Shown here piece after piece: positions 1 to 8,748 of a DNA stretch of 13,068 nt (within the stretch, counting starts at the first letter, position 1; every line of letters begins with the position of its first letter). The notes under the pieces are model-generated. The model saw only the letters and a list, made by a program, of their open reading frames with translations. It was not told where the DNA came from and searched no databases. This stretch comes from Euperipatoides rowelli (taxonomy: Eukaryota; Onychophora; Udeonychophora; Euonychophora; Peripatopsidae), in the NCBI GenBank assembly GCA_003024985.2, contig PXIH01S0000274.1; one strand, 5' to 3'. The position numbers and the translations under genes were made by a program.

Positions 1-7
1 GATTTAT

Positions 8-97
8 AATGGCGATTCTGAATCTACTTTTGAGTGCAACTACTAAATTGAAAATGGCGATTGAGAATCGCCATTTGAGTGGAAAGGGTTAAAGTAT
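8..97. repeat. Two-copy 45-bp imperfect tandem repeat
   Basis: AATGGCGATT occurs at 8-17 and again at 53-62, so the period is 45 bases. The match continues with a few changes through GAATC or GAATCG to TTTGAGTG (29-36 in the first copy, 74-81 in the second). The second unit has acquired or retained the bases that make it self-complementary (see the hairpin entry), while the first has not. It may be the edge of a dispersed repeat; the family is not recognised. Confidence 0.7.
52..76. repeat. Perfect 11-bp hairpin with 3-nt loop
   Basis: AAATGGCGATT (52-62) is followed by the loop GAG (63-65) and by AATCGCCATTT (66-76), its exact reverse complement. The stem lies inside the second unit of the 45-bp repeat. 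Such a short tight foldback could be a transposon terminus or simply a palindromic part of a repeat. No T-run that would suggest a terminator follows. Confidence 0.85.
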
Positions 98-289
98 GAC
101 TTTTGTTTTATTAAAGTCATTGCCCTTAAATTTTTTCAAGTCGTGGAACATACAAATTTAAGAATACTATTGTAGAATGGGATTAAGTGAGCATATAGCT
201 ACTAGTTCAGGGGGATGGGGGGGAGAGGTCTTGTTTGGTTGAAGGTTTGGAAAGTGGTACCCTGGGCAAATTACAAGGTTTTAGCTGAT

Positions 290-1435
290 CAAAGTGTCTC
301 TTTCCGTTTCCAAAGAGTACCAGAAAAGTGACCGGACTAATAACTTTTTTAATGGCAGGCTACCATATGTCGGTTACTTTTTTTTAATGAAAGAATTCTT
401 TGACCTTCCACAAATTTGCTTTTAAATGCTACTTGTGGAAAGGGAGGAAACGGGTGGATACAATATAGTCGTGTGTGCAATACTTTACCCAGAAACATTT
501 CTGCAGGTGTTAATTCTAATGTTGCATGTGGGGTGCTTCTTTATCCAAATAATAGTTACCGGTAATTTAAAAACTTATTTGAAGAAGGACGTTATGTCAT
601 TGCTTAATTTTCTAATATGGTAATGATTTTAATATGTCTATAAATCTCTTCGCTTGGCCATTTAAAGCTGGATGATATGTATATTTAAAGCTGGATGATA
701 TGTAAAAGTTTTCTAATTCACTGGACTTAAACTGTCTACTATTGTCAGTTAAGTGTGCTGGGTAGCCATAACGAGTAAAATACTCTTCTAAGAGTAATAT
801 GATGCTTTTTGAATTTGTCCTGGATAGCACTCTGACTTAAGGCCATTTGAAACTGATACATGATAAACATAATGTTGTGGTATACACCCATTAGATCAAT
901 GTGAATATATTGCCATGGTCCCGCTGGTCGAACCAATATTGAGTTGGTGCCTTTGGCAAATTTTTAGCTTGTAATTGACATTTCTTGCAATTTCAGGCAA
1001 AGCTTTCAATATTTTGATCTAACCAACACATCATGGATCTTGCCAATAATTTATTTAACTAATTACGATGTGTCCTCTGTGCAGTTCATATTATGCAGTA
1101 TGCATGGATGTAATGAAGTAGGATAATCAACCTTAGGTCTATAACTGACAACCATTCTGTATGGAAAGTTGACCCAGTGTCAGGTTAAAGTCTAGAAAAA
1201 TTGGACTTTTGTTTTTATCTTGTCAAAGCCAACCACTGTTAATAAAATTCATTATTTTCTTTTAACTCTATATCCTTGTTGCTCTATACTTTACCATGGA
1301 AAATTATCTAAATATTGAATACCAGTAACTAAAATGTGCTCTACTTTTTCTTCTGCTGTTTGATCTTTTATTGGCTTTCTTGATAAGGTATCAGCATTCA
1401 AGTTGTCTTTTGACTTCCACAATTCCTGCATTCTT
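290..1435 (-). pseudogene. Ty3/Gypsy pol relic: RNase H end to integrase C-terminal domain
   Basis: Read on the minus strand, family landmarks appear in the correct order but in several frames. NADTLSRKP (1398-1372) is the end of RNase H. SGWL (near 1234) and LSIQNGC (1168-1148) belong to the linker. HRN (near 1070) and CKKC (989-978) are the remains of the HHCC zinc finger. PAGPWQYIHIDLMG holds the first catalytic Asp (897-895), and LTDNSRQF the second (746-744). HPALNGQAKRF has Lys (650-648) where the catalytic Glu belongs. RSTPHATLELTPAEMFLG (about 540-487) follows, then FVEGQRI and LWKRKETL (about 315-292) of the C-terminal domain. Integrase inserts element cDNA into the host genome; this copy cannot, because it has at least four frame changes, many in-frame stops and a lost catalytic residue. 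Gag, protease, most of RT and recognisable LTRs are absent. The assignment to Ty3/Gypsy is firm; the lineage within it is not determined. Confidence 0.9.
660..705. repeat. 23-bp tandem duplication inside the integrase relic
   Basis: The 21 bases starting ATTTAAAGCTGG at 660-680 recur exactly at 683-703, with a 2-base spacer, so the period is 23. On the minus strand one copy is read as YISSSFK and the other, in a different phase, as YHPALN, which is the conserved stretch just before the third catalytic position. Because 23 is not a multiple of three, the duplication shifts the frame. The two copies are identical, so it looks younger than the surrounding decay. Confidence 0.9.
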
Positions 1436-1522
1436 TCCTCTCTTGCCTAACAATAAGGTGGAAGCAACAAAATATAGATTTAGGCCTACTTTAATTTATT
1501 AAGATAACAAATCACATACCGC

Positions 1523-2572
1523 ATGGAGGCAATGCAGATAGCGTTGGCATTAAATGCACTTAAAACGTTGGATGAGTCCTCTGATTATGATAAAGTTATC
1601 AATGGTGTGCCTCAGGGTTCAGTTCTGGGCCCTCTACTTTTTTCAATTTTCATTAATGATCTACCAGGTATTACCAATTACTGTGAATTAAATCTCTCTG
1701 CGGATGATATTATCCTATACTTAAGTGGACATAATTTGAATACAATGAAGGAACATTTCATTTCTGACATAAATAAAATTTCCTCCTGGCTGGAAGGAAA
1801 CCGTCTCAAAATTCATGAACATAATACCAAAATGACTGTTCTGTGCTCNAGAAATAATTTCAGTAAGAACAAAATAAAGGATTTCACACTAACAATTAAC
1901 AGCACTGTGATAACTTTTTCTCCTGAGATAAAATTACTAGGTGGTGTTATTGATAACTTCTTAACATTTGATAAGCATGTTAATATTCTGGCTCGAAGGA
2001 CACTAAAACTTACAAAATTGTTGTTCAAACTAAGACATTTTCTGGGAACTAGAGAACTAATAATTGTTTACAACGCTATCATCGCATCTCATCTCAACTA
2101 CTGCGATATGGTATGGGGTAATTGTGGTGTCACTCTTCAAAATAAACTACAAATCGTTGCTAATACGGCGGCCAGGGCTATAGTTTTTGGCTCTGGCAGG
2201 TCCAGTGCTAGTCAAGCACTTATATCAATAGGTTGGACCCCTTTGTATCTGAAAAGAGAATTACATTTCGCACAGATGTTATGGAAATGCAACAATAAAT
2301 TGGTGCCTTTTTACCTTGTTAATGAGTTTTGCTCTTTAAAACTTTCTCATTCACATAATACAAGGGGCACAACTAATGACAATCTATCAGCATTTCATAA
2401 AAGATCTCTTGTTGGATCTAGATCTTTTTCAAGTAACGCGGTTAAGCTTCATTGGAATCATATATATACCGTACCATGTGAAATTAAAAATCTAAAATCT
2501 ATAATTGACTTTAGAGAAAAATATTACAGATTTTTACTGAACTCTNACAANAATCCTTCCTTATATTATTGA
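1523..2572 (+). pseudogene. CR1/L2-like non-LTR retrotransposon reverse transcriptase, 5'-truncated
   Basis: The open frame gives 349 residues. Homology starts at SSDYDKV (residue 19, about position 1577) and runs on to GVPQGSVLGPLLF (28-40) and FINDLP (43-48), which are RT palm motifs of the Jockey/CR1 group. SADD (59-62) is the catalytic box, with Ser at the usual Phe or Tyr (codon 1697-1699). KLLGGVID (137-144) is a further RT motif. SHLNYCDMVWG (189-199) and the thumb/C-terminal stretch with TRG and WNHI follow. An intact element would also encode an AP-like endonuclease and the RT fingers upstream; both are missing, as expected from incomplete target-primed reverse transcription. The first 18 residues are probably flanking DNA. 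Two of the three ambiguous bases fall just before the stop. The lack of internal stops suggests a fairly young copy or a favourable consensus. L2 rather than CR1 is possible. Confidence 0.88.
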
Positions 2573-3327
2573 ATTTTGTAATTATTCTAACAGTGTTTAA
2601 ATTTGTTTCATCTAAGTTCATTTGGGTATTATATATGGATCTAGAATATCAATTGAGGTTGAAGATCCTTTGATGATAATCCTAATCCTTAGTAAAATTT
2701 CATTGTAAAGCATATTTTGCTATGTGTTGTCTTCAAATTACTGTTGAGAATATTGAAATGCTTTATCTAATAATCCTGGCTGTTGCTGTATTTGATTATG
2801 AAGATGCTATTTGTTTGAATTTGTAGATATACTGTAGTTTTTAATTAAGTTTTATGATGAGTAAATTACTCAGAACATGTTTTGTTCTTTGTTGCAAAAC
2901 TGGATAAGCTAAAGCAGATAAGAAATGATACCTGTGTTAAAAGCTCCAAATGATATGAGTTGCATAGCCTAGAAAATGATTTACACTTTGATGAATTTTC
3001 AGTTGAAATAAATTATGTGCTTGATGTAACCAATGATGAAACAGTGCTCCTTTCAAAAGAAAAATTAAGTTTGCAAGCAAGCTCTGTGCCCATGATTTTT
3101 TTTTTAATTTATTGCAATTCACTAAAATATTATATTGTATTTTACTTTATTTGACAGTGTTTCATAAATTTATTATTTTCTTGAGGTCTTTGAATTTTTT
3201 CTTAACAGTTTTCATTATAAGTTGCCCAAATGTTTCCTTCAGCAAGTTTTGATTGAAACTTTTACAACTTTTGTGGTAAAAGTTTATAATCCACTATCTT
3301 TACTTTTTTTTGTTGTTTAAATTAGAC

Positions 3328-3354
3328 TTTTTTTTTAATAAAAAAAAAAAAAAA
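3328..3354. repeat. T9-AAT-A15 homopolymer foldback
   Basis: Nine T are followed by AAT and then fifteen A, so the stretch can fold on itself. About 30 bases further on is a second A12 run. Either A run could be the old tail of a retroposed sequence, but no flanking target duplication was seen. Confidence 0.75.
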
Positions 3355-4735
3355 CGGGCAATTTAGTCTACTATTCTTTTAAGTGTGAAAAAAAAAAAAC
3401 CTACCACCAATCCTATTCCTTAAGCTTTTTATATAAAAAAAGTAGACTTTTCCACTTAGAATTTTAAAATTCAAATTTATCTTTGACAAAGTTGTTAGAC
3501 TTCCAAGTATTGTTTTCCCCATTCTTTAACTTTAATTGCCATTTGGAAATATTTTGGCCCAATTTTAATCATTCGGTTCAATTAGAAGACAAATTAGTCA
3601 TTACATTTAGTTGACAATTGGTCTATGATAATTTAGAGAACTTGAACAGGTAATATAGAAATCATCTTGAGAGAACTATGTAATCTTGAGGTGTAAGGTC
3701 ACACAAATTATAGGTAATCAAAAAGGTAGGCAGCATTAGAGAATCAGATTTGGAAATTTATGATTATAATAGACAAATTGCTCTATTAACATTGCTAATA
3801 TTAGTTTTAAGATTATTATTAATAATAATTAGATTCATTATTTTATTATGTCCTAGTCATGCTAGAATACAATTATTTAGTCTACATTCTTAAAATATTT
3901 TTTTTCAAAATGTGAGATCAGTAGGGTGATTTTTCTATTCTATAGGCCCTACTGTATTCTAAATAAAAATAACATTGTCGGCATTTATTATAAATTATGC
4001 CTATTTTTAATTAAAATTAAATGTTAAGTAGGCCTACAGTAGCCTAATAGAAATTATTTTTTCATTTTCTGTTTATTTAGAGATGATTCAGATGAATTAT
4101 ATTTTTACCAAAATACCTTGGTAGTTCAACAGATATGAAAATGCCATGTGCCATGTGATCAAGCAGGAGTGATTGGTGGAGTTTTTTTAATTATTTTAGT
4201 ACACTGCATGGTTTTAAAATAAAGCTTTATGAATCAATATAGCCTTAGCCTACATAAGAAAAATACTCCATTAATCAATCTAGTCTAATTAAAATGTTGC
4301 TTGATCAATTGATTCACTTGAATTCCATATTTAGTGAATGGTCTCTCAGCTAAAAAAAAGTGTTGTGTGTTCATGTCTAAAGACAACTAAAAATAAAGAA
4401 TTTGAATTATTGTATTTTTGTATTTTAAGAGTTATCAAACTTCTGGGTTCAACAATACATGAATCTGATTTTTTAAAATAAAAACTGTGACTCTTATAAA
4501 CTTATTTTTTTTACTACAATGTTTGAAAATATTAAAATTATATTATTGCATATGCTACTGTTTTTTGATTATATGTTTTGTTTTTCCATTATTTTAGATT
4601 AGGCTTTTCTGTGCATTAAATCTATTTTAAACTAGTTAACATAAAAAATCCTAATAATTTAGAAATTTAAACATCCAATTTCAATTTTTGGTACTTTTGT
4701 ATTAATGGTACTACCGCACACGTCTTTTATTACAT

Positions 4736-4767
4736 ACCTAACCTTACCCTGAACCCTAATTCTAACT
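4736..4767. repeat. Degenerate CCCTAA-like (telomere-type) tract
   Basis: The stretch contains CCTAACC, TTACCC, GAACCCTAA and TTCTAAC in succession, which reads like about five worn units of CCCTAA, the complement of the animal telomere repeat TTAGGG. No unit is in perfect register, so this could be an old interstitial telomeric tract or a chance low-complexity run. Confidence 0.4.
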
Positions 4768-5080
4768 ATGTATGAAATCCACTAAACTCCAACCCTAGGA
4801 TAATCAAGAAGTGCAATTACCTCTTTTGAATATATTCTGACAAGTAGTCCACTAAATATTTGTTTACGTACAGTAGTAGTCTGCCGTTAATACGTAAGCC
4901 AATTTTTTTAATGTCATTTTTTTACTTCTTAAAAATAATCATATATTCCAAGTTTGGATAAATATTGGACTTTAAACATTAATTCCACTTGTCAGGTGCT
5001 TGTGTTTTTGTTTTTAAATAACTCAATTTGAATATAAAAGAGAATATGCAATCGTTTAAAATTTTATCGAATGTATGTAT

Positions 5081-5105
5081 CATGTATGTATGTATAACAT
5101 ACATG
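5081..5105. repeat. 9-bp inverted repeat in a GTAT microsatellite
   Basis: CATGTATGT (5081-5089) is matched by ACATACATG (5097-5105) across a 7-base loop. It is embedded in an ATGT/GTAT simple repeat that starts at 5071, so slippage followed by inversion or chance explains it well. Confidence 0.7.
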
Positions 5106-5118
5106 TGGTTTATACAAT

Positions 5119-5440
5119 CCTAAACCCTTGGACTGATCTGTACCAAATTTGTCATAGTTGTTCTCTAGGACCAGTGGAAATTATAGGCTTTCATTAAACC
5201 TGGACACACTATTGTGGCGCATGCACAGAGGTTTTTCTTATAAGTCGGGGTTAACACATGACTTTTTTCACTCTCCTAAACTCGTGGACTGATCTGTACC
5301 AAATTTAGCACAATTAGTTACTCTCTAGGACCCAGCGGAAAATATAGACTACAGTACCATTAAACCTTGATACACCACTACTGTACATGCACATACAGTT
5401 TTTCTTATAATTTGGGGTTAACATAGGAATTTTTTCATTT
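5119..5440. repeat. Two diverged tandem copies of a ~160-bp repeat
   Basis: Unit 1 (5119-5274) and unit 2 (5275-5440) start with CCTAAAC and share GTGGACTGATCTG or its near match, CTGTACCAAATTT, CTCTAGGACC, CATTAAACCT, CATGCACA, TTTTTCTTATAA and GGGGTTAACA in the same order, with small indels and substitutions. No long open frame is shared. Head-to-tail copies of this size resemble a satellite or a dispersed repeat unit; I do not recognise the family. Confidence 0.85.
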
Positions 5441-6381
5441 GGTATGTTCTATATACAGTATAAGAAGCCTGGACAACGTTGGGTACTTTAATCTAGTTAA
5501 TCTTAAAATTTAAAATGAAGCTGGTTGATTCATTTGTTTTCACATGAATTTGCGCAAGAAAAACTAATTTGGAAGCTCAAATCAATATAAAGTTTTTTGA
5601 ATAAGTGTATAAGTCTGTGACTTTTTACACACGATTCAAAAAAATTATAGGCTATAACAATTTAAGAAAAAGAGAAAAAAATTTATGGTTGGATAATGTG
5701 TATCAGATTATAGTAAGGAAATATGTAATAGTACGTTAGTCGGATAAACTGTATTCCTGCTTTATATTTTGCTGTTTTTTTTTGTGCATGTAGGCTAAAG
5801 GATTTTATAATATATTAGGACGCTGATGTCCCTGTCTTATGGTAGTAGTCTATCATAGTTTGACATGGTGAACTAACGTTAAGGTGTTGAACTCTCTGAT
5901 TTTTTAGACTTTTTAATTACGTAATGTTATAGCATAGATTGTACTATGTGCGCCTTTGCAGAAGGGTCACACTTTCTTGTCTATCCTTTTTTTTTTGTGT
6001 GTGTGTGATTTTGTTGCATGTCACCAAAAAAATATTAGTCACCATGTATATCATTTTATTCTAAATGCCTAAAATTTTAGACTTTGACCAGAATAAGTGC
6101 ACAGTTTTTTAAAAAAAAACTGACATTGAAAGGAATTTAGAGTTATTCTGAATATGTTGTGCCATGCTGACTTTGATGCATGATGCAAATAAGGGCGCCA
6201 ATCCCATTTTGCCCCAAACGAATGATAAGTGTGCATGCAAACTTGGTCGACATTTTACTATATACAGGTGACCACATGAAACCTCACTCATTATGTTGCT
6301 TTATTATACAAAAATAAATATCAACGACCCGTTTGCTGCAGGTCTTAGCCAATCTCAAAAAGTTTTTTTTTTCCCCGACCA
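5441..6381. other. Non-coding spacer
   Basis: No gene is supported. A T10 run joined to (TG)6 lies at 5987-6007. A 60-codon minus-strand open frame at 6109-6291 has no recognisable motif. The part next to 6382 would be the 3' flank of the transposase relic, but I cannot find its terminal inverted repeat. Confidence 0.6.
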
Positions 6382-6621
6382 TTACCACACTTCCACATGT
6401 GCCCCATTGGTGGCACATAGCACATCAAGATGATATTCGATTTCTCTCCAGGTTTTTCCCAGCATGTTATGTGTAACGAAGGTAATAGCATCAAGAATTC
6501 TTCTTTTAAGTGTTGCAATGTCTGGTATAGGGGTCGCGTGCACCTTATCCTTTACAAACCCCCACAATTTAATGTTTGATTCATGGAGATGAGAATTTAT
6601 TGAGGGACACCGTTTTCTGTG
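6382..6621 (-). pseudogene. Tc1/mariner (IS630-like) transposase, C-terminal fragment
   Basis: On the minus strand, LWGFVKDKVHATPIP is followed by a helical stretch and by LDVLCATNGAHVEVW with its own stop (TAA, 6384-6382). This matches the end of eukaryotic IS630/Tc1/mariner-type DDE transposases, which typically have LWG-x-K-D-x-V, then R/H-LDV-x-x-A-T-x-GAHIE near the C-terminus. Such enzymes cut and paste DNA transposons at TA. The residues before LWG (RCPSINSHLHESNIK) are where the SPDL-type block with the last catalytic acid should be, but that block is not intact. Further upstream, the catalytic core and DNA-binding domain are missing. A T-rich run and AG before HRKRCPS resemble a splice acceptor, but a 5' deletion is the simpler explanation. 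The family call rests on about 60 residues. Confidence 0.8.
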
Positions 6622-8219
6622 CTATAAAAACAAAATTAGTCATAAAAAAATAATGAATTGATGTCAAAATACTTAGCATTTGAGATGGTTGTGTCTATAA
6701 TTAAATATATACTTTCATTTATATAAGTTATTAAACATTCTTGTTAGTAACATCAGTCTTTGGACATGGTCACATGGCACGGAGGTGAGATCTCACATAC
6801 TGTAAACTGATAAACTAATAAATTAAATGTTATCACAAATGTGTATACTCAACTAAATTAGTCTTATTTCAATGTCATTAGAAAATATAATTTAATTTTT
6901 AAAAAACTGTTCAGATCTGTTCCTGTGAAATGCTTGGGACGGAAATATTACACTTTCTGGAGAATGACCCATTTCTGTCACAAATACATACTGCGGTAAT
7001 TCTAAATGTTTAAATTTTGATCAATTCTTGAATAGATTTTCTTGATTCTTTATCACTTTTTATTTACCATACAGTAAGCTATACTGTATAAGTAAATTAA
7101 TTATGATGGTAATCTCTAATAATTTTCTATTATTATTGTTCTGTTCTTTTTGCATTATAAAGGCTATTAAGGGGGGGGGGGATATTCTAAAATCGATTTT
7201 CATGGCTCTGATTAATTAATTGGATTGCTCAACAAGAATCCAATCAAATTGAGAATCAATTTTTTCCCCCTAGAAATCACCCATCCCTATTCTGATAGCC
7301 ATCTGCAAGTCCATGCTCTTTATTTTATTTATTTACTTTTGTTTCCCTGCTTCACTCTTTGGCAATATCTCTTTACACAAGACATTTACATAAATCCTTC
7401 AGTAGGCTACATTATAATAAATCTCTATTCTTATCTTTAGAAGACATTTTTTTCCACATAGAATTTATTTCTTGCAAAGTTAAAATGTAGAGGCCTCAAC
7501 ACCAATCTTTATTTCAGACTGACCATTATGGAAACCATGGTTAATGGTGTAGTTTTAACTTGGTCTTTTTTTTTTGAACATTGTTAAAACATGAAAGTAT
7601 GACAACTTCCACTTTTGAGTAAATGCAAGCTTGTCATGAAGCAGATGTTTTTCAGAATGTCAGTCATTGGAAATTATGATTTTCACCAAAATTTACTCTG
7701 CAAAAATATTAATGAACAAGAAAGTATTGATAAGCCTAGGCACCTAAATCCTTAAATAATTTATGATTATTTTTTTTCTAATAATTGTTCCAGATATTTT
7801 ATTTAATGAGCTACAAAAAACTTATAGGCCTAAGTGGAATGGTGAATATTTCTAGCCTATTTTAATTATTGTATGAACTATCAAACTTTTAACAGTTCCT
7901 TTAAAAATAATGATAAAAAGGATAATTGTCCAATATTGAAACAATTGTTTCATTTTTGCTTTTTTCTTTTCTTACTGTATGTAACCTAGTAAAGAACAAA
8001 TTACTTTGAGATTTTAAGGCTCAAAGAAATATAATTTTTTAAATTAATTCTTTATAGTTTTCCTCCTATAAGTTAAATCCCTTCATCCCCTTCCCCCCTT
8101 GATACATTTAGGAGAACCTAGGGTAGATAGAAACTCATTAAGTTATTAAAAAAAAAATCCTTATTGAATTTAATCTTAATAGCTTTAAAAATGTCTTTAT
8201 TTCTGATTTTTAATTATGG
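6622..8219. other. Non-coding AT-rich spacer, probably intronic
   Basis: No coding sequence is supported. The open frame at 7225-7440 is AT-driven and matches nothing. Local items are a 12-bp perfect palindrome, GTGAGATCTCAC (6785-6796), and a G11 run (7171-7181). If the first exon of the RGS12-like gene lies outside this window on the left, this stretch is intron. Confidence 0.55.
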
Positions 8220-8221
8220 TA

Positions 8222-8610
8222 CCGTAGAATGCCAGTAAAGGGTGCCCCACCAAATAAGTGTGCCACCCCTATTTCTCGGCCAAAGTTAGGTAAAGTGTGC
8301 CATCGTCAAACAGGTGTGCCGTCACCACACAAATCTTTAATTACTCAAAGAAATCCTAGCTTTGCCTGTAACTGCGCCCTCTAGTTTTACCTCTTCTAAG
8401 GTTCAGGAGAGTGTTTCCATGTAACTCAAATATGTGTGCTGATTTAAAAAAGTCTTTTAAAGAATTCTGATTCTTGCCAAACAAGTGCATATGGACAGTT
8501 TTGCAGTGTATTGTGGTAACGGTTGACTAGCATGGCGCTGAACAAGAGCATCCCCCCCCCCCCCATTGAATGTTAACTGTGCATGTGCACTTAAGATCGG
8601 TATTCTACGG
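8222..8610. mobile_element. MITE-like element with 12-bp TIRs and TA flanks
   Basis: CCGTAGAATGCC (8222-8233) and GGTATTCTACGG (8599-8610) are inverted repeats matching at 11 of 12 positions. Each end is flanked by TA (8220-8221 and 8611-8612), the target duplication typical of Tc1/mariner-type insertions. The 389-bp interior has no open frame, so it would be non-autonomous. It is clearly richer in GC than its surroundings and contains GTGTGCC three times in the left part (8258, 8295, 8314) and a C13 run at 8552-8564. It sits 90 bases before the 3' splice site of the RGS12-like exon. TIR and TA support a Tc1/mariner superfamily MITE; a single copy without paralogues for comparison keeps this short of certain. 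Confidence 0.7.
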
Positions 8611-8679
8611 TAATAGTTTCTCTTAAAGTTCTTATGCTATGAATAACTAAATAACTAGTATACTTTTGCATAATAATTT

Positions 8680-8702
8680 AAACATTTTTTTTTCTCTTTC
8701 AG
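8680..8702 (+). promoter_or_regulatory. 3' splice site of the RGS12-like coding exon
   Basis: A pyrimidine-rich tract, mostly T, runs up to TTTCAG, ending in AG at 8701-8702. TAACTAA-like words around 8643-8656, about 50 bases upstream, could serve as the branch site. This puts the exon start at 8703. Confidence 0.8.
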
Positions 8703-8748
8703 ATTCATCAAAATGATGACACCATCCTTTTTTAATGCATTTTAAAAT
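8703..8748 (+). promoter_or_regulatory. 5' UTR segment with in-frame 10-codon uORF
   Basis: Between the acceptor and the main ATG is a short leader. It contains two consecutive ATGs (8713 and 8716), the first with A at -3, opening MMTPSFFNAF and closing at TAA 8743-8745. The uORF is in the same frame as the main coding sequence, and only one codon (AAT) separates its stop from the main ATG. The in-frame stop also shows that coding begins in this exon and is not continued from an upstream one. If the leader is used as drawn, the uORF could lower translation or allow reinitiation. Confidence 0.7.

Larger units (their letters stand above)
1..289. other. Non-coding left edge
   Basis: No gene is visible. 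The first 100 bases hold a 45-bp repeat pair and a hairpin (separate entries). Around 210-227 there is a G-rich run on the plus strand, five G, then AT, then seven G, then AGAGG. The minus-strand pol relic that begins near 290 would read out into this stretch, so the 3' LTR of that element could be expected here. I see neither an LTR end nor a purine-rich tract on the coding strand just after pol, so the LTR is either lost or too decayed to recognise. Confidence 0.6.
2573..5118. other. Non-coding AT-rich spacer
   Basis: I find no gene here. Short open frames near 2937-3154 face each other on opposite strands and resemble nothing known. The 3' untranslated part of the non-LTR element must begin at 2573, but its end cannot be placed. 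The stretch holds long A and T runs (3328-3354, and an A12 near 3389), a degenerate CCCTAA-like tract (4736-4767) and a foldback at 5081-5105. It may be an upstream intron of the RGS12-like gene or intergenic DNA; the sequence does not decide. Confidence 0.6.

Noticed and set aside
210-227. G-rich run as a polypurine tract or G-quadruplex
   Set aside because: It is purine-rich on the plus strand, whereas the pol relic reads on the minus strand, so it cannot be that element's polypurine tract. It has only two long G runs plus a GG, too few for a canonical quadruplex.
426-623. 65-codon plus-strand open frame
   Set aside because: It lies antisense to the integrase C-terminal part of the Gypsy relic, whose landmarks (such as TPAEMFLG) explain the sequence on the other strand.
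1813-2028. 71-codon minus-strand open frame
   Set aside because: It is the antisense shadow of the non-LTR reverse transcriptase frame.
2937-3154. Two facing small open frames on opposite strands
   Set aside because: They are AT-driven, overlap each other, contain no known motif and have no splice or start context that favours either.
5987-6007. T10 plus (TG)6 microsatellite
   Set aside because: It is a short simple repeat with no further structure around it.
6109-6291. 60-codon minus-strand open frame near the transposase fragment
   Set aside because: It shows no transposase motif and lies after the transposase stop codon, so it would be 3' flank.
7225-7440. 71-codon plus-strand open frame
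   Set aside because: It is hydrophobic and low-complexity, as expected from T-rich DNA, with no recognisable domain.
8552-8564. C13 run (with others at 7171-7181 and 13032-13044) as functional elements
   Set aside because: Single-base runs of this length are common slippage products and often carry sequencing length errors.
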